Assembly (NCBI RefSeq): GCF_025989125.1
Contig: NZ_JAPDNR010000001.1
Location: 3,888,301-3,952,300, forward strand
DNA length: 64,000 nucleotides
Direction of reading: 5' to 3'
DNA from: Chitinophaga nivalis
GTDB taxonomy: Bacteria > Bacteroidota > Bacteroidia > Chitinophagales > Chitinophagaceae
The notes under the pieces are model-generated. The model saw only the letters and a list, made by a program, of their open reading frames with translations. It did no database searches and was not told the DNA's origin. This document shows positions 36,280 to 45,442 of this stretch, piece by piece (the first letter of the stretch is position 1; each line of letters begins with the position of its first letter). The position numbers were made by a program, and so were the translations under genes.

Positions 36280-37827
36280 ATGCAACGTTTTGCTAAATAT
36301 ACCTTTCTCCTGCTGACAAGTGCGGTGCTCGGCCTGGCGTCCTGCGACAAAGGTTTTGAGAAGATGAATATCAACCCGAATGCCGCAGAGAAGCCCAATG
36401 TAGACCTGCTGTTTACGCAGAGTTTACTGAAAGGAAACCTGCCTTACGACCGCGGATATTTTTATACCTCTTATCTCAACTGCGGTAACTTTATCCAGCA
36501 CTTCGCCACCGCCAAGGAAATTGCCGGTGCGGGATGTGGCGATAAATATGCGGTGAATGATTTCTACCAAAGCTTTTATTTCCGTTATATCTATACCAAC
36601 GCAATTACCACCCTGGGCGAAATTATCAACGCCGCCCAGGCGCCGGAAAACGTGAACAAACTGTCGGCCACCCGTATCTGGAAAGTGTTGCTGATGCAAC
36701 GTATCACCGATCTGTACGGAGACGTACCTTATTCTGATGCGATAAAAGGACGGAGCAATGTTTTTCAGCCAAAGTATGATACACAGGCAGACATCTATGC
36801 CGATATGCTGAAAGAGCTGGACGAGGCTATCAAAGCATTTGACAACAGCAAACCTACTTTCGGATCCGCCGACCTGTTGTACAATGGTAACATTGCGCAG
36901 TGGAAGAAATTTGGTTATTCCCTGATGCTGCGTGTAGCCATGCGTACCACCAAGGTAACAGATGGTAAAATTCCTACGAAAGACTGGGCGTTGAAAGCGA
37001 TCGCCGGTGGCGTGATTACAGAAGGTACCGACAACGCCGTACTGCGTTATACCAATGGTCCGCAAACCTATAACAACAACCCCATCGCATTTGAGCTGGC
37101 ATCACAGGATTATGTGACCGGCGCTAAAGGCAAAAACAATACAGAGTGGGGTAAGTTCAGCAAAACATTTATCGACTTCCTGAAAACACAGCACGATCCG
37201 CGTTTAGGTGTGGTAGCAGTGGTATGGAACAATGGTGTGGCAGATACTTCCGCCGCCATTCAACAGGGCATGCCCAATGGCACCGATAAAAAAGGCGCTG
37301 ATTTCGTGACCTTCTCCGAACCGAATCCGGCTACGATCCTGCAATATGGTTCTCCGCTGTTGTTGCTTACCAATGCAGAAACCAACCTGCTGATGAGTGA
37401 AGTAGCTTTACGCGGATGGGGTAGTGGTGATAAAGCCCAGTTGTTCCGCAACGGCGTAACAGCGGCTTTACGTAACTGGGCCCTGTTTGGTCCGGCTGGT
37501 ACCATTGCTCCTGCTAAGATCGACCAGTTTGTCAACGATCATCCGCTGACGACTACCGGTAATTTTGACGCACAGATGAACCAGATCCATTCTCAGTTCT
37601 GGGCGGCATTACTGCTGGATGAACATGAAGCCTATGCAAACTGGAGAAGAACCGGTTATCCGCAGCTGACACCGGTGAACTATATCGGTAATGCTACCGG
37701 CGGTATTATTCCCCGTCGCTTCCCTTATTCCCAGGCGGAACAAGGTATCAATGCTGCCAACTATAATGCAGCAATCAGCAGGCAAGGACCTGATTTGTTA
37801 ACTACGAGAATCTGGTGGGATAAATAA
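36280..37827 (+). CDS. SusD-like_2 type substrate-binding outer-membrane lipoprotein
   Basis: A 515-residue lipoprotein, lipobox GLAS|C (cysteine 22), then DKGFEKMNINPNA. Its features match the SusD-like_2 branch: RIWKVLLMQRITDLYGDVPYSDAIKG (split over two helices), KYDTQADIYADMLKELDEA, and the C-terminal HEAYANWRRTGYPQL with IPRRFPYSQAEQ. It forms the transporter pair with the SusC gene 24 bases upstream. The next gene, a GH20 hexosaminidase, begins only 2 bases after the stop, so translation of the two is probably coupled. Confidence 0.91.
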   Translation: MQRFAKYTFLLLTSAVLGLASCDKGFEKMNINPNAAEKPNVDLLFTQSLLKGNLPYDRGYFYTSYLNCGNFIQHFATAKEIAGAGCGDKYAVNDFYQSFYFRYIYTNAITTLGEIINAAQAPENVNKLSATRIWKVLLMQRITDLYGDVPYSDAIKGRSNVFQPKYDTQADIYADMLKELDEAIKAFDNSKPTFGSADLLYNGNIAQWKKFGYSLMLRVAMRTTKVTDGKIPTKDWALKAIAGGVITEGTDNAVLRYTNGPQTYNNNPIAFELASQDYVTGAKGKNNTEWGKFSKTFIDFLKTQHDPRLGVVAVVWNNGVADTSAAIQQGMPNGTDKKGADFVTFSEPNPATILQYGSPLLLLTNAETNLLMSEVALRGWGSGDKAQLFRNGVTAALRNWALFGPAGTIAPAKIDQFVNDHPLTTTGNFDAQMNQIHSQFWAALLLDEHEAYANWRRTGYPQLTPVNYIGNATGGIIPRRFPYSQAEQGINAANYNAAISRQGPDLLTTRIWWDK

Positions 37828-37829
37828 AT

Positions 37830-40112
37830 ATGAAAAAGATATTACTGATAACCATACTAACGATCGTTCATAACTGCCTACTTGCGCAAAGGAAGGGGGC
37901 TGCTCCCACAGCGGCCGTGATCCCTTTACCCGTAGCCGCTTCCTATAGCACGGATACATTTTATATCACTGCAAATGTTAGCATTATTGCTGCTTCCGGC
38001 CTCGCGCCGGAAGCAGCGTTGCTACGGGAATACATACACGCAGCAAGCGGGTTGGAACTGCCGGTAAATGTTGCCCAGGCCCCTAAGAAAATTATTTTAG
38101 AAATAGATACACTGGCGGTTACACACAAAGAAGGTTACCTGTTACAGGCTGGATCTCAGCAGGTAAAACTTATAGCACGCGGTCCAATTGGTGTCGTATA
38201 TGCAATGGAAACCATGCGGCAATTATGGCGGCATACCACGTCAGGTTCTTTAGCCGTTCCGGGTGCACGGATTGCAGACTACCCGCGCTTCGGCTATAGA
38301 GGAATGCACCTCGATGTGGGCCGCCATTTCTTTTCTGTGGAATTCATCAAACAGTTTATTGACCAGCTGGCCCTGTACAAGATCAATAATTTCCACTGGC
38401 ACCTCACGGATGACCAGGGATGGCGGATTGAAATCAAAAAATATCCGCGGCTGCAAAGTGTAGCTGCATGGCGCGACCAAACCATGATCGGCCATAAAAA
38501 AGAATTACCACACCGCTTTGATGGAAAACGTTACGGTGGTTTTTATACACAGGAAGAAGTGAAGTCCGTGATCGCCTATGCGGCGGCACGGCATATTAAT
38601 GTTATTCCGGAGATAGAAATGCCGGGACATGCTTTGGCAGCCCTGACAGCCTATCCAACGCTGGGTTGTACCGGCGGTCCTTATAAAACGGCGCAGTTCT
38701 GGGGCGTATTCGATGATGTTTTCTGCGCGGGTAAAGACAGCACTTTCTTCTTTCTGCAGGATGTATTGGATGAAGTGATCGCCTTGTTCCCTTCTTCGTA
38801 TATCCATATCGGTGGGGATGAGTGTCCGAAGGCCCGGTGGAAAGTATGTGCGGCCTGTCAGCAACGGATGAAACAATTGCACCTGCCGGATGAATCGGCG
38901 CTGCAAAGTTATTTTATCCGCCGTATCAGTGATTATGTAAATAGTAAAGGACGTAGTATCATAGGCTGGGATGAAATCCTGGAAGGCGGGCTGGCCCCCG
39001 GCGCAACGGTGATGAGCTGGAGAGGAGTAGAGGGCGCAGTATCCGCCGCCAGGCAACAACAACAAGTGATCATGACTCCCGAAGACGAGTTGTATTTTGA
39101 TCACTATCAATCATTATACCCTGCAGAAAAAGTGGCAGCAGGAGGCTTTACCCCGTTAGACGAAGTATATGCTTACGAACCATTGCACGTGGCTGCAGAT
39201 ACAGCCCTGCTGCCATTTATTGCGGGTATCCAGGGTGAAATCTGGAGTGAATACCTGCCTACTGCAGAACACGCACGCTACATGATCTTCCCTCGTTTGC
39301 AAGCCATGGCGGAAAGAGCCTGGTCGCCGCAGCATGTCAGGGATTTCAATGACTTTACCAGTCGCCTCGAAGCGCAGCAACCGCTCTTACAGCAAGTAGG
39401 TATTGCCCATAAACCAGTGTATCAGGAAATCAATTATACGCTGGACAGCGTAGGTAAAAGAAAGTTATATATCTCCCTGCATACCTATGCCACGAATGCA
39501 CAGATCCGTTATACCACAGATGGCAGTACGCCTGGTCTGAAAAGCCCGCTGTACAAAGGAAGGATCGTACTCTCCGGCAATACGGACTTCCAGGCGCAAC
39601 TGTTTGAAGCAGGTAAACCTGTAGGACGGGTATTCCGGCAGCCATTCCTGGTGCATAAAGCTACTGGTGCAGCCATTACGCTGCAGCAACAGCCAGGCGC
39701 CAAATATGGTGGTGGCGCCGGCAAGCTGGTAAATGGGGTGGCAGGTACGCACCGTTTTAACGACCAGCAATGGTTGGGTTTTTCGGTGAATGACCTGGAT
39801 GCGGTGATCGACCTGGGTGCGGTGGAAACCATCCGGCAGGCAGGCGCCAATATCCTGAACTATCACTGGCAAAAAATGTGGGCGCCGGTATCGCTGCAGT
39901 TTGAAGCCTCCGAAGATGGAGTGCATTATCAGCAGCTGGGTGCCGCCAACGCATTTCCGGTGAATGGTATCAACGAAGTTCGTTTAGCCGTACCGGCGAT
40001 GAAGGCCAGATATATCAAAGTAAAAGCGATCAATAAAGGAGTGATTCCGGCAGGTGAATATGGCGCAGGTGGTAACAGCCTGCTGATGGTGGATGAGTTG
40101 CTGGTGAATTAA
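37830..40112 (+). CDS. GH20 beta-N-acetylhexosaminidase, secreted
   Basis: A 760-residue exo-hexosaminidase that removes terminal GlcNAc or GalNAc by substrate-assisted catalysis. Signal peptide to about residue 19 (NCLLAQ). A GH20b domain spans about 30-145. The TIM-barrel catalytic domain covers about 148-500: YRGMHLDVGRHFFSVEFIK, NNFHWHLTDDQGWRIEIKKY, and the catalytic pair D330-E331 in HIGGDECPK. A chitobiase-C-like domain lies at about 540-610 (IRYTTDGSTP) and an F5/8C-like domain at about 620-760. Length and order are normal for Bacteroidota family members. It follows SusD by 2 bases in the DeoR-controlled unit and indicates amino-sugar-bearing substrates: chitin fragments, glycoprotein glycans or peptidoglycan. 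Confidence 0.94.
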   Translation: MKKILLITILTIVHNCLLAQRKGAAPTAAVIPLPVAASYSTDTFYITANVSIIAASGLAPEAALLREYIHAASGLELPVNVAQAPKKIILEIDTLAVTHKEGYLLQAGSQQVKLIARGPIGVVYAMETMRQLWRHTTSGSLAVPGARIADYPRFGYRGMHLDVGRHFFSVEFIKQFIDQLALYKINNFHWHLTDDQGWRIEIKKYPRLQSVAAWRDQTMIGHKKELPHRFDGKRYGGFYTQEEVKSVIAYAAARHINVIPEIEMPGHALAALTAYPTLGCTGGPYKTAQFWGVFDDVFCAGKDSTFFFLQDVLDEVIALFPSSYIHIGGDECPKARWKVCAACQQRMKQLHLPDESALQSYFIRRISDYVNSKGRSIIGWDEILEGGLAPGATVMSWRGVEGAVSAARQQQQVIMTPEDELYFDHYQSLYPAEKVAAGGFTPLDEVYAYEPLHVAADTALLPFIAGIQGEIWSEYLPTAEHARYMIFPRLQAMAERAWSPQHVRDFNDFTSRLEAQQPLLQQVGIAHKPVYQEINYTLDSVGKRKLYISLHTYATNAQIRYTTDGSTPGLKSPLYKGRIVLSGNTDFQAQLFEAGKPVGRVFRQPFLVHKATGAAITLQQQPGAKYGGGAGKLVNGVAGTHRFNDQQWLGFSVNDLDAVIDLGAVETIRQAGANILNYHWQKMWAPVSLQFEASEDGVHYQQLGAANAFPVNGINEVRLAVPAMKARYIKVKAINKGVIPAGEYGAGGNSLLMVDELLVN

Positions 40113-40171
40113 CAGCGCGTATACAGGAATAGCGCACACAGGTATCACACATTCATCAACACATTCACAAC

Positions 40172-41488
40172 ATGGCTTTTTTCATCGTTTTTCTTTGTAT
40201 CCTGATATTGATTTTGTTACTCACCTGGGGGAAGATGAATGCCTTTGTGGCCTTCCTCCTGGTATCTATACTGGCGGGGTTGCTGCTCGGCATCCCGGCC
40301 AATAAAATTCCAGGGTCCCTGCAAAAGGGCATCGGTGATACGCTTGGGGGCCTGGTGTCTATTATTGCACTGGGTGCCATGCTGGGGAAACTGGTCGCGG
40401 AAAGCGGGGCTGCCCGGCAGATTGCCAATACCCTCATGCGGGTTTTCGGCCCTAAATATTTGCAGTGGGCGTTGCTCATTGCCGGTTTTATTATCGGTAT
40501 TCCCTTGTATTACGGCGTTGGTTTTGTGCTGATGGTACCGCTTATTTTTTCGGTGGTATATCAGTATAAATTGCCGGCAGTATATATTGGTTTGCCTACC
40601 CTGGCAGCATTATCTATTACCCACGGTTTCTTACCGCCACATCCTTCGCCGGCAGCGCTGGTAACCCAGTTTCATGCAGATATGGGACTTACCCTCATCT
40701 ATGGATTACTGGTGGCTATTCCTGCTTTGCTGGTAGGCGGGCCGTTTTTTGCCCGTTACCTGAAAAATATTCCTACGGCGCCGGCTACACTTTTTAAGTC
40801 CGATGCTACACCGGATACGCAGGTGCCTGGCAGTGCCAACAGCTTTCTGACGGCATTGCTGCCGGTTATTTTGTTGGTGCTCATCACGGGATTGCAGTAC
40901 CTGTTGAAAGACAGTACGCCTGCCTGTAAGCAGTTCATGGCTTTTGCCGGAGATGCTACTGTGGTGATGCTGTGCTGTTTGCTGGTGGCTACTTTTTCGC
41001 TGGGTGTTTTACAGCAAAGGAGTATCAAAAGTGTTATGCAGGTGTATGCAGACGCTGTGAAAGATGTGGTAATGATTCTGCTGATTATCGGCGGGGCAGG
41101 CGCGTTGAAGCAGGTGTTGGCAGATAGTGGCGTGAGCGAACAGATTGCCGTGGTGATGCAGTCGTGGCATATTCCGGTATTGATACTGGGATGGCTGACG
41201 GCGGCGCTGATCCGCGCCTGTATCGGTTCTGCTACCATTGCAGGGATTACTGCAGCGGGTATGATTCTGCCTTTAATGGTCCGGGAACAGGTAGATCCCA
41301 ATCTGATGGTATTGTCTGTAGGTGCCGGCAGCCTGATGTTTTCGCATGTGAATGATGCCGGCTTCTGGTTGTTCAAAGAATATTTTAACCTCAGTATCAA
41401 ACATACTTTTTTATCCTGGTCTGTCATGGAAACTATCGTAGGCGTAATGGGCCTGATAGGTGTATTGATACTGGATTACTTCCTGTAA
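40172..41488 (+). CDS. GntP-family gluconate:H+ symporter-like permease
   Basis: A 438-residue inner-membrane protein with about 12 hydrophobic segments, starting AFFIVFLCILILILLLTWG. GntP hallmarks are visible: GIGDTLGGLVSIIALGAMLGKLVAESG (in two parts), FLPPHPSPAALV and IGSATIAGITAAGMI. Relatives carry gluconate, other hexonates and sometimes D-serine or glycerate. It lies 59 bases after the GH20 gene and 38 before the RidA-like gene, inside the same unit. Its true cargo is not readable from sequence; a sugar acid phosphorylated by the downstream kinase is a reasonable guess. It is the only inner-membrane importer in this unit. Confidence 0.92.
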   Translation: MAFFIVFLCILILILLLTWGKMNAFVAFLLVSILAGLLLGIPANKIPGSLQKGIGDTLGGLVSIIALGAMLGKLVAESGAARQIANTLMRVFGPKYLQWALLIAGFIIGIPLYYGVGFVLMVPLIFSVVYQYKLPAVYIGLPTLAALSITHGFLPPHPSPAALVTQFHADMGLTLIYGLLVAIPALLVGGPFFARYLKNIPTAPATLFKSDATPDTQVPGSANSFLTALLPVILLVLITGLQYLLKDSTPACKQFMAFAGDATVVMLCCLLVATFSLGVLQQRSIKSVMQVYADAVKDVVMILLIIGGAGALKQVLADSGVSEQIAVVMQSWHIPVLILGWLTAALIRACIGSATIAGITAAGMILPLMVREQVDPNLMVLSVGAGSLMFSHVNDAGFWLFKEYFNLSIKHTFLSWSVMETIVGVMGLIGVLILDYFL

Positions 41489-41526
41489 TTGAATTTTTTT
41501 TATCAGTAATTTTAAATCATCGAAAA

Positions 41527-42000
41527 ATGGAAAACACTAACAACGCAGAAGAAAAATTTGCCGCCCTGGGGTTGGAATTACCACCGGCGCCGGCGCCATT
41601 AGGAGTATACAAACCTTTTCTGATTGATGGCAAGTACCTGTATCTTTCTGGTCATGGTCCGGTACAACAGGACCGTTCCCTCATCATCGGCCGTATCGGA
41701 GATGCACTGGATATGGAACAGGGCAAGTTGTCTGCCAGACAGGTAGGTTTAACGATGTTGTCTACCATCAAAACCCATGTGGGTAGTCTCGATAAAATAA
41801 AAAGAGTGATCAAGGTATTGGGCATGGTGAACTGTACGCCTGATTTTGAACGTCATCCTTATATCATTAATGGTTGCAGTGAACTGTTTGCAGCAGTATG
41901 GGGCGAAGAAAATGGTATTGGTGTAAGAAGTGCTGTGGGCTTTGGTTCTTTACCGGATAATATTCCAGTGGAAATAGAAGCATTGTTCGAACTGTACTGA
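41527..42000 (+). CDS. RidA/YjgF-family protein (enamine/imine deaminase-like)
   Basis: A 157-residue cytoplasmic protein of the YjgF/YER057c/UK114 superfamily, in the longer PF14588-type branch judging from length and the start FAALGLELPPAPAPLGVYKP. The motifs LYLSGHGPVQQD, IKRVIKVLGMVNC and GVRSAVGFGSLPDNIPVEIEA are present, including an arginine where the enzyme's key arginine usually lies. RidA proteins hydrolyse reactive 2-aminoacrylate-type enamines formed by PLP-dependent dehydratases. No such dehydratase is in this operon, so the role here is open; the neighbours (permease, kinase, dipeptidase) point to amino-sugar or amino-acid breakdown. Confidence 0.88.
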   Translation: MENTNNAEEKFAALGLELPPAPAPLGVYKPFLIDGKYLYLSGHGPVQQDRSLIIGRIGDALDMEQGKLSARQVGLTMLSTIKTHVGSLDKIKRVIKVLGMVNCTPDFERHPYIINGCSELFAAVWGEENGIGVRSAVGFGSLPDNIPVEIEALFELY

Positions 42001-42085
42001 TAAATCCCGGCAGTAAATGACAGACGGCTGACTGGCTGGTACAGAATTCAGGGAAAATATTTACTTTCCCTTAAAATATGGAGCA

Positions 42086-43123
42086 ATGCAAAAGCCGGAT
42101 GGTAATAAAGATATGCGATTGGCCGCTTTCGGGGAGTTCCTGTTAAGACTGCACAGCAACAGTGGTAAACGGTTTCAGCAAACGGATGGCTATACGGCCT
42201 ATTACGCGGGCGCAGAAGCCAATGTATGTGTGTTGCTGGCCAGACTGGGAATTCCGGTGGATTATATTACCCGTGTACCGGATAATGATATCGCTGCCGC
42301 AGGTATACAACAGTTGAGGAGTCAGGGTGTGGAGACCAGTAAAATACAATACGGCGGTCATAAGCTGGGATTGTATTTTACGGAATCCGGTAATCATATC
42401 CGTCCGGCAAGGGTAATTTATGACCGCACAGGTACCGCCTTTGATTCGTTGCAGCCCGGCGATATGGATTGGAAAAGTATTTTACAGCATACGCACTATT
42501 TCCATTGGTCGGGTGTAGCGGCTGCGTTGTCGGACAGTGCGGCGGCAGTTTGCGCGGAAGCGCTGACGGCTGCCCGGGAAGCGGGCCTGATTATTTCGGC
42601 TGACTTCAATTACCGGACTACCTTATGGAAATATGGTAAACACCCACAGGCAGTGATGCCTGCGTTGTTGCAACACAGTGATATTGCCGTGGCAGATCTG
42701 GATGCGGTGCAGGTATATTACGGTATCACTACCGATCCGCAGTTGCCCGTTGCAGAAAGATTCCGGCAATGTTTTACCGCGTTGCAGCCACATATGCCCC
42801 GGCTGAAAACACTGGGCATGAGTTTCCGTAGAACAGAAGGGAATCAGCTATGGTATTCCGGCGCACTGGCACATGCCGGTGATTTTTATTTTTCCAAAGG
42901 CTTTGCCCTGTCACATGTTACAGACCAGATTGGTACCGGTGATGCTTTTACTGCAGGAATGTTGCATGGTTTAATGAGGGGAGAGGCGCCCCAGACGATC
43001 ATTGATTTTGCCACTGCCTGCGGCACGCTCAAACAAAGTATTCCCGGCGATTGGGCAATCATCAGCAGGCAGGAAGTGGAAACCCTGATGACAAACGGCC
43101 TGTCAGGAAGAATAGTACGCTAA
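42086..43123 (+). CDS. PfkB-family sugar kinase (2-keto-3-deoxygluconate kinase-like)
   Basis: A 345-residue cytoplasmic kinase that transfers phosphate from ATP to a sugar or sugar acid. The N-terminal part shows AAFGEFLLRL and YYAGAEANVCVLLARLG, like KDG kinases. The PfkB C-terminal signature is QIGTGDAFTAGMLHG with the catalytic base D286. Start ATG 42086; an internal ATG at 42113 (MRLAAFGE) is also possible. It lies 85 bases after the RidA-like gene and 15 before the M19 gene. With GntP it suggests uptake and phosphorylation of a sugar acid, and its product is a plausible effector of the DeoR repressor. Exact substrate is not determined. Confidence 0.88.
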   Translation: MQKPDGNKDMRLAAFGEFLLRLHSNSGKRFQQTDGYTAYYAGAEANVCVLLARLGIPVDYITRVPDNDIAAAGIQQLRSQGVETSKIQYGGHKLGLYFTESGNHIRPARVIYDRTGTAFDSLQPGDMDWKSILQHTHYFHWSGVAAALSDSAAAVCAEALTAAREAGLIISADFNYRTTLWKYGKHPQAVMPALLQHSDIAVADLDAVQVYYGITTDPQLPVAERFRQCFTALQPHMPRLKTLGMSFRRTEGNQLWYSGALAHAGDFYFSKGFALSHVTDQIGTGDAFTAGMLHGLMRGEAPQTIIDFATACGTLKQSIPGDWAIISRQEVETLMTNGLSGRIVR

Positions 43124-43138
43124 AAATTAAATACAACG

Positions 43139-44212
43139 ATGTTTACGATAGATGCACATTTGGATCTCAGCATGAATGCGCTGGAGTGGAACAGAGATCT
43201 GCAGCAACCCGTTGCTGCCATCCGGGAGCGGGAAGCCGGCCTGACGGATAAGCCCGACCGGGCAAAAGGGGTAGTAGCCTTTCCGGAATTAAGAAAAGGA
43301 AATATCGGTCTGGTAGTCGCCACACAGATTGCCCGCTATGTGGCGCCGGATAACAAATTGCCGGGATGGCATTCGCCGGAACAGGCATGGGCCCAGACAC
43401 AGGGACAGCTGGCCTGGTACAAGGCAATGGAAGACGCCGGCGAAATGGTGATGATCAAAGACCGCAAAGGACTGGAACAACACCTGCTGTTATGGAACGA
43501 TGGTAAACCGAATGACGGTAAGCCAATCGGCTATATCCTGAGCTTGGAAGGGGCAGATTCACTGGTAACCCTTAAACACGTAGAAAAGGCTTATAATAAA
43601 GGTTTGCGGGCTATCGGGCCGGCACACTACGGACCCGGGCGTTATGCCAATGGTACGGATGCTACTGGTGGGCTGAAAGAACAGGGACGTGCGCTGCTGA
43701 AAGAAATGGAACAGCTGAACATGATCCTGGATGCCACGCACCTCTGCGATGATGCATTCTGGGATGCCATGGATCTCTATAACGGCGCTATCTGGGCCAG
43801 TCATAACAACTGCCGTACACTGGTAGATCATAACCGTCAGTTCAGTGATGATATGATCCGGGTGTTGATTCAGAAGGGTGCTGTTATTGGTGGTGCACTG
43901 GATGCCTGGATGATGGTACCGGGATGGGTAAGACAACAATCCACGCCGGAAGCGATGGGGTGTAACCTGGAGAAACTGGTAGACCATATGGATCATATCT
44001 GCCAGCTGGCAGGCAATGCGCTGCACGTGGGTATCGGTACGGATCTCGATGGGGCTTTCGGTAAAGAACAGTGTCCGTACGACCTGGAAACTATTGCTGA
44101 TCTGCAAACCATTCCCGCCTTGCTGACGAAACGCGGCTATGCGGCAGCTGATATTGAAAATATCATGCATGGCAACTGGCTTCGTTTGCTGAGAAGTACC
44201 TGGATTGATTAA
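43139..44212 (+). CDS. M19-family (renal-type) membrane dipeptidase
   Basis: A 357-residue zinc dipeptidase. Metal ligands visible: H7 and D9 (DAHLD), E137 (SLEGADS), H201 (DATHLCDD) and H222 (ASHNN). The C-terminal motif GIGTDLDGAFG holds the last conserved aspartate. There is no signal peptide, so it acts in the cytoplasm. M19 enzymes accept dipeptides, often with a D-residue at the C-terminal side, which would suit peptidoglycan-derived peptides. It is the last gene of the DeoR-controlled unit, 15 bases after the kinase. Use in D-amino-acid-containing peptide breakdown is an inference from family and neighbours. Confidence 0.9.
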   Translation: MFTIDAHLDLSMNALEWNRDLQQPVAAIREREAGLTDKPDRAKGVVAFPELRKGNIGLVVATQIARYVAPDNKLPGWHSPEQAWAQTQGQLAWYKAMEDAGEMVMIKDRKGLEQHLLLWNDGKPNDGKPIGYILSLEGADSLVTLKHVEKAYNKGLRAIGPAHYGPGRYANGTDATGGLKEQGRALLKEMEQLNMILDATHLCDDAFWDAMDLYNGAIWASHNNCRTLVDHNRQFSDDMIRVLIQKGAVIGGALDAWMMVPGWVRQQSTPEAMGCNLEKLVDHMDHICQLAGNALHVGIGTDLDGAFGKEQCPYDLETIADLQTIPALLTKRGYAAADIENIMHGNWLRLLRSTWID

Positions 44213-44222
44213 CCCATCTTCC

Positions 44223-44285
44223 AAAAAAAATACCCGCACGCTGTGCCACTTTCCGGTTTGAAGGGAACAGCACTGCTTGCGGGTA
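44223..44285 (-). terminator. Reverse-strand terminator of the SusC/SusD/TlpA operon
   Basis: TACCCGCA (44231-44238) pairs with TGCGGGTA (44278-44285), and an inner GCTGT (44240-44244) with ACAGC (44267-44271). On the reverse strand the hairpin is followed by eight T residues (44230-44223), 24 bases beyond the TlpA-like gene. It may also block transcription from the convergent dipeptidase gene. Confidence 0.75.
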
Positions 44286-44308
44286 CAGATGGCTCCCGAA
44301 GATTTGCT

Positions 44309-45442
44309 TTATTTATTGGTGGCCGGCAACCCAGCCAGCTTTGCGGCCAGTTTTTCTCCTTTCAGATCCCGGCCAATGATGATGCCATTGGGATCTATCA
44401 GAAAATTCCGGGGAATAAATTCGATACCATATTGTTTGGCGACGGCGTTGTTCCAGCCCTGCAGATCAGATACCTGTGTCCAGGACAACTGATCGGTCAG
44501 GATGGCTTTTTGCCAGTCTGCCTTTTTATCTTTCCGGTCCAGTGAAACACCCAGTATGGTGAAGCCCTTGTCTTTGTAGGCGTGGTAGAGGCGTACCAGG
44601 TTGGGATTTTCTGCGCGGCAGGGACCACACCACGACGCCCAGAAATCAACCAGCACATATTTACCACGGAACTGCGATAATTTCACGGCTTTGCCTGTTG
44701 CATCCGGCTGTACGAAATCCGGCGCCGGGGCGCCAATGGCGGTTGTACGTGCGATGGTGATCTTTTGCGCGAGCAATTTCCCATCCGGACTTTGCCGCAC
44801 GGCTGCCGGCAGTGTGCTGAAAACCGTTGCTACTTTTGCCGGATCCGGTGTATGCCGGATAATATCCTTTAATGCCTGCAGGCTGAAAAAAGGATCGCCT
44901 TCGTTGCTGATATATTCATATTGCAGCTGTTCCTGCAGCTTTACTGCCTGGGCATACTGTTCATCCAGCTGATCGCGGAAGGCAGGATCTTTTTGTTTTT
45001 CTTCCGGCGCATTCCGGTAAGCCGCGCTTACGGCCTGCATCAGCTGTTCCGGTTTTTCCAGATAAGTAGCATATTTGCGATAGGCGGTATTCAGCGGTGA
45101 TCCGGTGATGGCAGCTGATTGTGGCGCATCTTTGACCTGTACCGTCATCCGGGTATTCTCCAGGTAGAAAGGCAATGTCTGTGCAGCCTGATAGGCAGAA
45201 ACGATTGTCAGCGTGGCTTTCACGGGAGCGGCTACTTTTCCCTGCAACACAAATTTTCCATGCGCGCCCGTGGTGGAGTCGATGGTTTTTTCTTCCTTGC
45301 TGACAGCGTACTGCAGGTATACCTGGTAGGTAACCGTATCAGCAGGCAGTATGCCGCTGATCACGTAGCCGGGCTGTTGTGCCCATCCCCGGATGGGGAG
45401 GAGCACGCAGGCGGCGATGAGTGTATTGCGTAGGTTAATCAT
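44309..45442 (-). CDS. TlpA-like thioredoxin-fold protein with N-terminal DUF4369-type domain
   Basis: A 377-residue exported thiol-disulfide protein. A signal peptide (LIAACVLLPIRGWAQ) is followed by a beta-rich DUF4369-like domain at about 25-125, a helical linker to about 230 and an AhpC/TSA-TlpA domain at about 237-377. The redox centre is C272-G-P-C275 in FWASWCGPC. Such proteins reduce or rearrange disulfides in the periplasm and are common beside SusC/SusD genes in Bacteroidota, though their role there is unclear. The start codon overlaps the 3' end of the SusD gene by 8 bases, so the genes are co-translated. No cysteine-rich partner is seen in this window. Confidence 0.9.
   Translation of the reverse strand: MINLRNTLIAACVLLPIRGWAQQPGYVISGILPADTVTYQVYLQYAVSKEEKTIDSTTGAHGKFVLQGKVAAPVKATLTIVSAYQAAQTLPFYLENTRMTVQVKDAPQSAAITGSPLNTAYRKYATYLEKPEQLMQAVSAAYRNAPEEKQKDPAFRDQLDEQYAQAVKLQEQLQYEYISNEGDPFFSLQALKDIIRHTPDPAKVATVFSTLPAAVRQSPDGKLLAQKITIARTTAIGAPAPDFVQPDATGKAVKLSQFRGKYVLVDFWASWCGPCRAENPNLVRLYHAYKDKGFTILGVSLDRKDKKADWQKAILTDQLSWTQVSDLQGWNNAVAKQYGIEFIPRNFLIDPNGIIIGRDLKGEKLAAKLAGLPATNK

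Noticed and set aside
40172..41488. GntP-like permease as the importer of chitobiose or GlcNAc
   Set aside because: GntP proteins carry sugar acids and related small anions; nothing in the sequence supports amino-sugar transport, so I did not assign it.
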